Shown one piece after another: positions 55,578 through 64,000 of a stretch of DNA of 64,000 nt. Both the position numbers and the translations under genes were made by a program. Within the stretch, counting starts at the first letter, position 1, and each line of letters starts with the position of its first letter. The stretch spans positions 43,648 through 107,647 of the forward strand of contig BPHZ01000010.1 in the NCBI GenBank assembly GCA_026003835.1. The letters run 5' to 3'. This stretch comes from Herpetosiphonaceae bacterium (lineage in GTDB: Bacteria; Chloroflexota; Chloroflexia; Chloroflexales; Herpetosiphonaceae). Under the pieces are notes generated by a model. It was given only the letters and a program-made list of their open reading frames with translations. It had not been told where the DNA came from and did not search any database.

Positions 55578-55978
55578 ACACGCTCCTCCTCGATACCGAC
55601 GTCGTCTCCTATCTGTTGAAGCAGGACAGCCGAGCGCAGCTGTTTGAGCCCTACCTGCGGGAGCAGCGTCTTGCCCTCTCCTTTATGACCGTGCCTGAAC
55701 TGTACCAGTGGGCGGCGATACGAAAATGGGGGCAACTCCGCATTCAGCAGCTAGAGAGCACCCTCCACCGGTACTTGATCCTGCCATACGATATCGGCAC
55801 GTGTCGGCTCTGGGGTGCGGTCCGTGCTGCCTGTCAAGAGACAGGCCAGCCGATTTCGGCGCAGGATGCATGGGTCGCAGCAACGGCGCTGCAATATGAT
55901 CTTCCCCTCGTTACTCATAATCCGACTGATTTTCAAGCCGTACCGGGCCTCCGCATCATGACGATACCAGCAGAATAA
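55574..55978 (+). CDS. VapC-family PIN-domain ribonuclease toxin
   Basis: A 134-residue PIN domain. The acidic residues are Asp in LLLDTDVVSYLL, Glu in MTVPELYQWA, and two Asp in ISAQDAWVAATALQYDLPLVTHNPTDF, the four-residue metal site of VapC. It cleaves RNA, in characterised cases tRNA or rRNA. It overlaps the antitoxin gene by ATGA and is followed by repeat C within 50 bp. Confidence 0.9.
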   Translation: MNTLLLDTDVVSYLLKQDSRAQLFEPYLREQRLALSFMTVPELYQWAAIRKWGQLRIQQLESTLHRYLILPYDIGTCRLWGAVRAACQETGQPISAQDAWVAATALQYDLPLVTHNPTDFQAVPGLRIMTIPAE

Positions 55979-56026
55979 ACATTCATGAGTCAAAACCGAG
56001 GAGCGGTTTTGAAATCGGAGGGCCCC

Positions 56027-56173
56027 TCCAACACGCGCTTGCAGCCGACCGGGTGCCCCTTGAGCGGCGCTGGCCGTTTTTGCGCATTCTATGTGGCCGG
56101 TTGTGCAGCCCTTGACGACCGTACTATGCTGGTGGGGCGCGGCGGGTGCCCTCTGGGCGGCGCCCCGTTAGGG
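56027..56173 (+). repeat. attC-like repeats C and D
   Basis: TCCAACACGCGCTTGCAG (56027) repeats the left part of element A, and a second unit at about 56147-56173 repeats its right part and ends GTTAGGG. The 100 bases between carry no gene. The pattern suggests an original full element broken by an insertion, or two joined half-sites. Confidence 0.5.
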
Positions 56174-56275
56174 TGCACATTCCAAGGTCATACGTAACCC
56201 TTTCTACGCTGTGCCACGAGATTGAACGCCGTCTCGCTCTGGATCAGGAAGCGAACAAAAGCGGAGAAACGCCAA

Positions 56276-56484
56276 TGGATACAACACCACCTCCCACCTA
56301 TCGTCGCCAATTTTGGCTTCGCGCCACACCCAACGCACTGATGGTTGGGATGGGCATAACACTGCTTCTCATTGCGATACTGCGTCCACTCCTCTTCAAG
56401 GTGTCGATTCTGTCTATGCGCGCACCACGCGACGAGAGTATGACACTGGCAACCGCAACCAGAATGTCTATGCCGATACGCTGA
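56276..56484 (+). CDS. Small single-membrane-segment protein
   Basis: A 69-residue frame from ATG 56276 with one membrane segment (ALMVGMGITLLLIAILRPLL) after a short polar start. Beyond it, a different frame reads ARTTRREYDTGNRNQNVYAD to a stop near 56498 and looks more like protein than the tail of this frame; one base indel near 56400 may have changed the end. No family recognised. Confidence 0.4.
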
Positions 56485-56632
56485 CCGTTGCGCCGTAGCC
56501 GGCTAGCAATGCAGAGGTCTGGACGTCTAGCATAATCTGTGGAGCGGGCAGAGGAGAGACAGAAGTTCGTCTCTCCTCTGCCGCTGCTGATTGCGTGCGG
56601 GACGATTAGGCGGAACCGGGTTGCGGCGTCAT

Positions 56633-58024
56633 CTACAGCTCGGCAAAGGCCGCCGCGATCCCGATCTCACGACAACGTTCAAGGAGACCCCAGTAGGGCG
56701 CAAATCGCTCCCAGGCGTTCTGCTCTGTCGCCATTAAGATGAGCATGGCCTCCGCCGAGGGCGAGAGCAAAATCGGATGTGCTTCTATCAGCTGTTGCGC
56801 CTCCTGCCAGCCTGGCGCGGAGACGAGGGCTAGCAGCTGCCGCCGGAGGTCCTCGCCGGTATCCTGCTGATCCGATGCTTCGGCGACACGCTCCGCCATC
56901 CGCTTGTACGCGAGACAAAAATCGGACTGGAGGGCTTCTGCCTGTGTATCTACCTGTTTACCGCGCAGCCATGCGGCCAGGAGGGCGATGAAATCGCTCG
57001 CGCCATCCAGCGCCAGCAGGGGATGATCTGGAGCGAGCGTTTCGAGCTGTGCTGCGAACGCCTCGCGCCGCGTCCGATCTGCGCTTTGGAGGGCAGCAAT
57101 CACCTCATCGCAGAGGGCGTTGATCTGCGCTATGATGGGCTCCAAGTCCGCTTCCTCGCGTGCAAGGAGGGCCGGTAACGGTTGGTTGCCGGTCGCCTGA
57201 GCCCAGGCTGTCGCGAACATCTCTGTTGCCATTTCCGCGCGAAGCTCCGCCAGGCAGCGCAATGCTTTTTCGCGGTCAGCTGCCTGAAACTGTTGGAAGA
57301 TCTGATAGGCGTGAGCGGTGTGCGAGACCGCATCGAGCATTCTGCCCTGTTTACGTGCCAGGATGCCAAGCTGGCCCAATGCGCGGGCCGCTCCGAGTTG
57401 ATCGCCACAGGCTTCAAAGAGCCCGTGCGCCGTTTCATAATGAGCATGGGCCTGCTGATGCGCGCCCCTGATAAGCGCCAGGGTGCCCAGTTGCAGCTCA
57501 AGACTGCCCCAGACATAGTTGTCATCCAGGCTCCGAAAACCGCTAGCCGCTGCTCTATAGAGCGTGGTGGCCCGCGCGTAGTCTCGTTCAAGCAGAGCCA
57601 GGTTGCCCAGTTGATGTTGGACACTCGCTATTCCATAGCGGTCGCGTTGTTGCTGGAATTGCAGCAAGGCCAGCCGGTAGTGCTCGCGGGCAGAGGCATA
57701 CGCGCCCCGAGCTGCCGCGATCATTCCGAGCTGGCGTTGGGCTTCGGCGGCATAGCGATCAGGGGTGCCGGAAGAGATCAGTAGCTCTTCGCAAAGCTGT
57801 TCCCATAGATCATAGAGTCCCAGGCGTTCAAGCTGTTCGGCGAGACTCAATGCCAACGCTGCGGCCTGTTCCGCCGCTCCGGCGCTTCGTAACAGCGCGT
57901 AGGCTGCCAGGGCCGCTCCCAGGTCGTGGCCGGTCTGTTTGCTCTGAGCAAGATACCACTCTGCCAGCTGAAGCGGATGGCGCTGCTCTTTCTGTAAGTT
58001 ATCTTCTTGCACACTGCACTCCAC
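56633..58024 (-). CDS. TPR-repeat protein of unknown function
   Basis: A 463-residue all-helical protein. Residues about 90-270 are four or more tetratricopeptide repeats (AEAQRQLGMIAAARGAYASA, VQHQLGNLALLERDYARATT), as in the C-terminal parts of AfsR/LuxR-type regulators. The rest is a helical domain without a known motif. No signal peptide or membrane segment. It ends at an intergenic gap of about 150 bp. Role not readable. Confidence 0.75.
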   Translation of the reverse strand: MECSVQEDNLQKEQRHPLQLAEWYLAQSKQTGHDLGAALAAYALLRSAGAAEQAAALALSLAEQLERLGLYDLWEQLCEELLISSGTPDRYAAEAQRQLGMIAAARGAYASAREHYRLALLQFQQQRDRYGIASVQHQLGNLALLERDYARATTLYRAAASGFRSLDDNYVWGSLELQLGTLALIRGAHQQAHAHYETAHGLFEACGDQLGAARALGQLGILARKQGRMLDAVSHTAHAYQIFQQFQAADREKALRCLAELRAEMATEMFATAWAQATGNQPLPALLAREEADLEPIIAQINALCDEVIAALQSADRTRREAFAAQLETLAPDHPLLALDGASDFIALLAAWLRGKQVDTQAEALQSDFCLAYKRMAERVAEASDQQDTGEDLRRQLLALVSAPGWQEAQQLIEAHPILLSPSAEAMLILMATEQNAWERFAPYWGLLERCREIGIAAAFAEL

Positions 58025-58176
58025 TGATGGCTTAAAAGCAACGAGGGCAAGGAATCACTCCAGGGCGAGTCCTTCCCCCGCTACGATCCGCCCACGATCC
58101 AGGGGCTAGAATTCGCTTCAGCTTATAGATGAACGTACCCCAGCCGGGACTCCTGCTCAAAGCGACAGAGCCGCTG

Positions 58177-60740
58177 CTACCATGCCGGCAGTGTAGCGCC
58201 AACTGCAGCGGTGGTTGGTCCACCGAGTTGCTGTTGCTCGTCGATTCGCACGTCTTGTGTGGCCTGCGCCTGAGTGCGTGCGTTAAGCAAATTGATCATC
58301 TCGGCCATATAGGAGGCGAGATTGACCCAATCCGTCCGCGGGAAGCGATCGCCCACCATCTTCGGCATCATGTTGCGCAGCTCAAAGACCGGCGCCATCC
58401 GATGCGCTGCGCCTCCGATTCCTTCGCCGGGCCGTTGTGTTCCTGTTGGATCGATGTCCTCCACAGGTCGCTGCTGGAAGCCGCCGAAATGAGGGGTGAT
58501 GCCATCCGAGCCCTGAGTAAAGATATTGTTGACAAACTGCTGGCAGGTGATGGCAAACTGTGGGGCGCCGCCAGGGGCCCTGTTTTCATTGGGATTATTG
58601 AGTAGTACCGATGCCGGGGTACGCTGCGTATAGTGGAAAATTCGCCCGATCAGGAAGTTGAGATGAGCGGGATTCGCCTGGAGCCAGTTTTTCTCAATCG
58701 GAGGTACAGCATTTTGGTAAATTTGCGATAGATCGGTGCGTGAGAGCAGATCGGTCAGATTCTTATCCAAAACCTGGACACCGCCGGGATCCCAGTATTT
58801 CCCGAGCTGTAAATACTGGCAAATCAGTGTCACCAGCCCGCGCAAGTTTACGAATGAGGGCGCTCCGCCGCCGATCTGAGCTTTCACGTCGTTGATAACC
58901 CTCGTCGCATTGACTGCCCCTCTCGACATTTCCTGTTCAGCTCGATGGATGGTGTGTGGATTCGTCATGCTTGCCATCACATCACCCTGATGTTTAAGAC
59001 CGAACAGTTGTTGCGGCGCCCCAAAGGCAACTGTACTCCTCATCAGCGAGGGGAGTTGAGTCAGATCGACGGCGAATGTCGATTGGATCGAGGCGTCGGT
59101 TCTCTGCGGATTTCTGGTGGGACCGGCGTTGCCGACATGAGTGAGTGGATTGAGAATATTGGCATTCGGAATGGTATTGAATGCAATGCGGTTCGCGAAA
59201 TTGCCCGTTTGGTTCTCGATGGCCTGCGCCAGCTGGTCGGCCTCGGTCATGGCGGCGATCAGGCCTGCTCTGCCGGCAACCGTCTCCGGCTCATAGGGGC
59301 GGGTAACGATCTCCAAAATCGAAGCATATTCTTCGTTGCCTGCCCCCGCAATGGGATGCCGGTTACGCCAGGCGGGATTGGGGTTTGCCGGCGTTGGCCG
59401 TCGATACTGCCGCTCCAGGCCGGCCGGTGGGTTCTGGTTCGCGGGATTGGTCCAAAAAGCATGGTGGGCGTTCGCTTCGTTGAGGAGCGTTTGGATCTTG
59501 GCCCGCCCGCGATTGTAACGCGCCTTCTTGAATGGATGCCAGTTGGAGGGCGGATTATTATTCGCTGCTAACCAGGCAGTTGCAGCGGCGATAATCTGGT
59601 TGAGCACTGCGGCCGCGCGCACTGCCTCCCAGTTCGTCTTCTCAACATCATACTGTGGGATAAGTCCATCGAGGATCACCAGCTGGGCATTGTTCATCCC
59701 AATATCGCTAACCGCCGGAGGCCGGGCGAAGCGGTGGCGGTTGGTTCTCTGCTGCCAGTTGACAGGGTCAAGCATCGTCGAAGCCAGCCCTGTACGGGTA
59801 TCGACGGCCGGCGCAGCGCCGGCCGCCAGGCCAACCCGCGTCTGCCAGCCCTGTCCTTGTGGCAAATCATAGGCTCCGAATTGGCGCATCTGGTGCGGAG
59901 CCAGAGGGGCCATCGGGGCAGGGAGGGAGGTAGCCACCCAAAAGTTGGAGTCAGCCGCTCTGCGCGGGGTTGGGCCTGCGACATCCCCGTTGTGGTCCAC
60001 CTGCAGCTCCAGGTTCTCGGCGCCATAGGTGCCGAGGAAGGTTTTTTTCCGGCGGTGGCCGCCCGTCGATATCCACCAGCACCATTAGCTCCAGCTCAAA
60101 GCCCATCTTAGGCTGGATCACCGACTGCTGGATATTTTGGCCGGCGTTCGCCCCTGGGACGTGCGCCGGCTCGCCGCGCGCTGCCCTGGTGCCCATCTCG
60201 TCGGCCTCTGCCTCCAGTGCCCGGTTGACGTTGATCGTCGTTCCCTTGCCCTGCAAGCCCTGCGCACGGCCCGCGCGCTGCTGCACAACGTGCGTCAGCT
60301 CATGGCCTAGAAGCTGCTGCCCGCTTGCCGATTCCGGGCTATACAAGCCGGGCGCAAAGTGGATATCGTTGCCCTGAGTGTAGGCCAACGCGCCAAATGA
60401 GGACGGCCCGCTTCCCTCATGGACGCGCACATCGGAAAAGTCTGCGCCGAATGAGGACTCCATCTTGGCCTGAACAGGTTGGGGCAGCGGCTTTCCGCCC
60501 TGATTGGTCGATAGCTGGCGTTGGATTTCTAGCAGGCTCTGAACTCTCTGATTGCCGAGTGTCCGCTGTAGGGTCAGCACACTATCTGGGCTACGGGGCT
60601 CTGGCGGTGTTTGAGGCGCCAGCTTGAGGAGCGATGGCCGATGCTTTAGGTATTGCCTCTGCGTCTTTCTTCGCTTCTACATTTCTACTGCCGATGGACT
60701 GTCTGGCCGTGCGTTGAACGTTTCGCTGCCGAGAAGCCAT
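58177..60740 (-). pseudogene. DUF4157 (eCIS-core) toxin-like protein, about 850 aa, two frameshifts
   Basis: From ATG 60740 (MASRQRNVQRTARQSIG, after GGGGGACAAAT) one frame runs about 40 residues; a shift near 60625 joins TLQRTLGNQRVQSLLEIQRQ. The DUF4157 core follows: GADFSDVRVHEGSG, then LLGHELTHVVQQRAG. After GFELELMVLVDIDGRPPPEK the frame breaks at T7 (60042-60048); the second frame then runs 600 residues from TFLGTYGAENLELQVDHNGD to 58177. GFELEL plus the later LEIVTRPYE suggest an amidoligase-like acidic metal site. DUF4157 proteins are found as cargo of contractile injection systems; no such apparatus is in the window. Both breaks may be sequencing errors. Confidence 0.78.
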
Positions 60741-61087
60741 ATTTGTCCCCCTCTATGGCTGGCTTGATCCAGGGCATACGCGGACATAACAGGGAAGGGC
60801 CTGGCTCTTGCAAGGAGCTGAGAGTTCTACTCATTGTCCGTAATTTTAAGGGTATTTGTCAAGCCTGATTTTCTGATGCGCAGGGCAGTGTCAACGTCCC
60901 AGTTTTACCCCATCCCAACGGGAAAAGGGGGGAATTGGGGGGCACCCCAAAAAAACGGTTTACGGCGTCCGTCTGCTGTGGCGCATCTTACGGCACCCTG
61001 GCCCTGTCTAATGCGAGGGTAGGCATGAGCAACCGTCTTCTACGCCCACGCGCTTCATGGTATGCTTGAGGGTACAATAAGAAACAG
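60741..61087. other. Intergenic, no gene seen
   Basis: About 350 bases between divergent genes. The G-run segment at 60905-60950 (GGGGGGAATTGGGGGG) is the inverted relative of a block at 31230-31290. Nothing else recognised. Confidence 0.4.
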
Positions 61088-61117
61088 ATGTCCATTCATA
61101 CAGGAGATCGACGCAGG

Positions 61118-61759
61118 ATGAGGCGCGTCCGTCCAACCCGGATGATCCAGCGACAGCCGCCGTCTGACTGGAAAGAGCGACTGCTGGCCGCGCTCGCTGA
61201 ACATGCCGATCTTGATGAGACGCTGGCTGCGCTGGGCCTTAGCCGAACCGAACTCATCATCGAGAGAGTAGCCGATCCTGCTTTCGATGCTGCCTATCGC
61301 TCGGCATGGCAACGTTACCGTAAGCCGGAAGCTGGTACGCCGCCTGACTGGCCCGATCTCTTCCTGGAGGCCCTCCGCGATGGGTACAAGCCGCGGGAGG
61401 CAGCCAGTATGGCGAAGGTGAGCTTGCAGCGGGTTGCGCGAAGACGTTTGGAAGACCCGGAGTTTGAGAGCCGCTATCGTCAGGCATATATCGACTTTCT
61501 ATTAAAAAATCAGGCCAGGCCATATGTTCCTACACTCCCTCAGGGCCGCAAGCGAGGGAAAGAGGCGCTGATCCGCGCCCTGAAAGAAGGACGTTATGTT
61601 ACCGAGGCGCGCAAAATTGCCGGCATGAGCATTGGGGCGGTGAAGCGCGAGCGGGCTGAGGATGCCCTGTTCAACGAGCGCTATATTGCCGCCATTCGGG
61701 AGAATCGGATTAAACGCCGGCGTGAGAATCGGATTAAGCGCCTGAATCGGAGTGAGTAA
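61118..61759 (+). CDS. Protein with three HTH-like repeats
   Basis: The start is set at ATG 61118, with AGGAG upstream, though an ATG ten codons earlier is possible. The 213-residue product contains three copies of one unit: LLAALAEHADLDETLAALGL..., LFLEALRDGYKPREAASMAK and ALIRALKEGRYVTEARKIAG, each followed by an arginine-rich helix and a D-P-x-F or A-L-F end. The unit resembles the HTH domain of small terminase subunits and homeodomain-like transposase parts, so it probably binds DNA. The basic tail ends IKRLNRSE. No known family; not beside phage genes. Confidence 0.62.
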   Translation: MRRVRPTRMIQRQPPSDWKERLLAALAEHADLDETLAALGLSRTELIIERVADPAFDAAYRSAWQRYRKPEAGTPPDWPDLFLEALRDGYKPREAASMAKVSLQRVARRRLEDPEFESRYRQAYIDFLLKNQARPYVPTLPQGRKRGKEALIRALKEGRYVTEARKIAGMSIGAVKRERAEDALFNERYIAAIRENRIKRRRENRIKRLNRSE

Positions 61760-61866
61760 ACCGTTTCCTGCTCCTGTGTCGATCGTGACTCTCACCTGCT
61801 GCTTCGCTGGTTCCCGGTAAGAGCGTTGACGGAGCGGCCCTGCCTGCTGTGGCGGCCGAACACAAA

Positions 61867-61886
61867 GGCGGGCTGAAAAGCCCGCC
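61867..61886. terminator. Perfect 8-bp hairpin with GAAA tetraloop
   Basis: GGCGGGCT, GAAA, AGCCCGCC. It lies between two convergent genes and can serve both. No strong T-run on either side; the loop is a stable tetraloop. Confidence 0.65.
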
Positions 61887-61989
61887 TCGATCTCCGGATC
61901 TTCCTACACCTGCCTTCTTAGATTGCCTGCCCCCGCGCCTTTACGCGTAGGCGCGCGGCTCCAGCTGTTCTGTTTCCGGTTGCCGGCCT

Positions 61990-63981
61990 CTACCCATGCG
62001 AGGCCATATCCACATACTCATCTTTCACCAGATGCTGGGCGCTGACCACCGGCCATGTCGAGCAGCTCGGCGATGAGCTGCGCCTTGTTGACCGCGTCGC
62101 GGTGCGACCAGGTGCGGCTTTTGATCTCCAGGTAAAGCCCTGCCTCGGGACCGCCGGCCAGGCGATCGAGGTTAATGGCGAAGTCTTCGCCCTTATAGAT
62201 AATGCGCCAGCGCCGGCGATGTTTCTCAGTCTCTACGATGTGATCAGGGCTGAAGTACTCGCGGTAGAAGCGCAGCGAGTGATCGGCGCGGGCGGTGTAC
62301 CGTGCTCGTGAGAGCACGATGGCGTGTGGAAACTCGCCGCGATGGGCCGGCTCCGTTAGCGTTAGTGTGTACTTCGGTTCCAGCCGCGCGCCTTCATCCA
62401 GGCGATGATCCTCACGGTAGCGGATGCGCCCGCGTGTGGGGTCGTCGAAGAGAAAGTAGGTGTCATACTGCTTGCGTTCGCTGGCTTTGGTGATGCTGAT
62501 CTCCGGGCGGCGCAGCAGCGCCTCGACGCCGCTGTCATCCTCCAGGCGCGCCTTCACCTGTACCTCGAAGATCTCGTTCTGCTTGACGCCGCCAATAGCC
62601 AGGATCTTATCAAGCAGATTGACCTCGCGCTCGCTGAGGAAGGCGTTGATGCGCGTGGCGATGGCCTCGGCCTGCTCGCGTACCCTCCGCTCGTCGATGG
62701 TGAGCAGCTGGCGGTCGCGCAGCAGGAAACGGCCATCGACCAGTACATGGCGCACATCGGAGGCATGGGCGCTGTAGACCAGGTGTGTGTAGAGCGAGTC
62801 GGCGGAGTAGGTGTAGCGCGTGGCGGGGGCGACGTGCAGCGTTTGCAGATCCACCACCACAATGTCGGCGCGTTTACCCGGCTCCAGACTGCCGATGAGG
62901 TGGTCGAGGTGGATGGCCTGGGCGCCCAGCCTGGTAGCCATCGCGAAGGCCAGGCGGGCCGGCACCGCCGTTGGGTCACCGCTTACGCCCTTGGGCAGCA
63001 GTGCCGCCAAATGGATCTCGCTCCACATATCCTGATCGTCGTTGGAGGCCGGACCGTCGGTGCCCAATCCCACCAAAACGCCAGTCTCCAACATCTTGAC
63101 GAAGGGCGCGATACCGCTCGCCAGCTTAAGATTACTGGTCGGGCAGGGTACGGCGCCGACGTTGTGCTCGCGCAGCAGCGCCATATCCCGGGCATCGATA
63201 TGTACACAGTGAGCAGCGATCGACTTATCAGTGAAGGCGCCCAGGTCGGCGACGTACGCGATTGGCGAACGGTTGACAATCTGCAGTGCCTCTTCCACCT
63301 CGCGGCGCGTCTCTGCAGGTGCGTAACAATCGGCACATTGTACTGGCGAGCGATGGCCGCCGACTCGCGGTAGATCTGGTCGGTGCAGGTGTAAGGCGCA
63401 TGCGGGGGCGATGGCCGGGATGACGCGACCATGGGGCAACCCAGCTCTCGATGAAGGCGCGCGCCCGTTCCAGCCCTTCGTCGAATGAGGCGGCATCGGG
63501 CGTGGGGTGGTTTCATCACTGTCTGGCCGCAGATGGCGCGGATACCCGTCTGATCGGCGGCGCGGGCGACCTCCTCCTCGAAGTAGTACATATCGACAAA
63601 GGTGGTGGTGCCGCTGCGGATCATCTCGGCGCAGGAGAGCAACGCCCCCTGAAAGACGAACGTGGGATCGACGAAGCGGCTCTCGACCGGAAACATATAG
63701 CCGAACAGCCAGACATCGAGCTGCTGGTCGGCGACGACGCCACGCAGCAGGCTCATCGGCACATGGGCATGCCCGTTGATCAGCCCCGGAATAATCACCT
63801 GGCCGGAGCAGTCAAGCTCCTCGGCGGCGCTAAATCGCCTCCGCAGCTCCTGTGTCGGCCCGACGGCGATAATCGTGCCGCTGCCGATGGCGATAGCGCC
63901 ATCCTGGATGATGCTTCCCTGCGCGTCCATGGTGACGACGGTACCGCCATAGATTAAGAGATCGATCGATTCGTGTGTCAT
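61990..63981 (-). pseudogene. Amidohydrolase fused to a C-terminal CYTH domain, frameshifted
   Basis: The N-terminal frame starts at ATG 63981 with LLIYGGTVVTMD and the metal motif LINGHAHVPMSLLRG. It is broken between about 63520 and 63290 by three or so indels, but reads on through HAPYTCTDQIYRESAAIARQ, AAHCVHIDARDMALLREHNV and VLVGLGTDGPASNDDQDMW, the later metal ligands. The family is the MTA/SAH or atrazine-type deaminase group. After the amidohydrolase domain a CYTH domain follows: EIFEVQVKARLEDDSG, DTYFLFDDPTRGRIRYRED, and HRRRWRIIYKGEDFAINLDR then GLYLEIKSRTWS, whose E-x-K-x-R pattern binds triphosphate. The end is at 62018 as read or 61990 after one more correction (QHLVKDEYVDMASHG). 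Confidence 0.83.
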
Positions 63982-64000
63982 TGGTCCCTCTTCTGAGCTT

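Noticed and set aside
58177..61759. Prophage, suggested by the HTH-like terminase pattern and the DUF4157 protein
   Set aside because: No capsid, portal, tail, lysis or integrase genes are present.

Overview
The window looks like chromosome of a GC-rich, Gram-positive-like bacterium of the phylum Chloroflexota. This is inferred from the overall gene style: a deoxyhypusine synthase-like protein, a long Ser/Thr kinase with tetratricopeptide repeats, a MoxR/DUF58/DUF4129/DUF4350 block, an MpaB-type oxygenase, GHL10 lipoproteins and a DUF4157 (eCIS-core) protein. No 16S rRNA gene is present, so the placement stays an inference. Genes lie mostly on the minus strand in short operons.

1-12 kb: partial deoxyhypusine synthase-like gene; 3-hydroxyacyl-CoA dehydrogenase; degV with a small downstream ORF; thiolase; a Ser/Thr kinase-TPR receptor coupled to an adenylate kinase-like gene and preceded by a GerMN-like lipoprotein; mrp and moaA. 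12-20 kb: a frameshifted superoxide dismutase, a heavily broken SufR-like regulator, and a six-gene MoxR-type block whose last gene (DUF58) is also broken. 20-27 kb: a 980-aa SpoIIE phosphatase with an FtsX-like front half, a glycosyltransferase, a degenerate Mrr-fold membrane protein, nrdR and a GAF histidine kinase. 27-31 kb: tRNA-Pro and tRNA-Gly with a clear promoter and terminator, an 82-bp tandem repeat, then the most notable gene of the window. This is a radical SAM protein whose UGA codon is followed by an in-frame Ala-Glu-Pro tail and a SECIS-like hairpin (a CUAEP-tail selenoprotein), convergent with a class V aminotransferase. 31-39 kb: ordinary metabolic and regulatory genes. 39-46 kb: a long minus-strand operon from a ZTP riboswitch through purH, hisIE, wecG-like, a zinc-ribbon membrane protein, heptose kinase and adenylyltransferase genes to murJ.

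46.5-56.2 kb is accessory DNA. A TPR gene is cut by IS701- and IS5-like remnants. An AT-rich island follows (methyltransferase, IS1 element, unknown ORF, SPL-like radical SAM). Then comes a plus-strand row of three modules: a PD-(D/E)XK-like nuclease, a DUF262/DUF1524 GmrSD-like protein and a VapBC pair. Each module is followed within about 50 bp by a related palindromic repeat resembling an integron attC site; no integrase is in the window. 56.6-64 kb: a TPR protein, a large DUF4157 toxin-like protein, a protein made of three HTH-like repeats, and an amidohydrolase fused to a CYTH domain.

A caution covers the whole window. Many genes that look real carry one or more frameshifts (sod, SufR-like, DUF58, DUF4129, the zinc-ribbon protein, the TPR gene, DUF4157, the amidohydrolase). 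Several sit at homopolymers (C8 at 42784, T7 at 60042). This fits uncorrected indel errors in a draft assembly at least as well as true pseudogenes. The clustering at 12.3-14.6 kb could be either.
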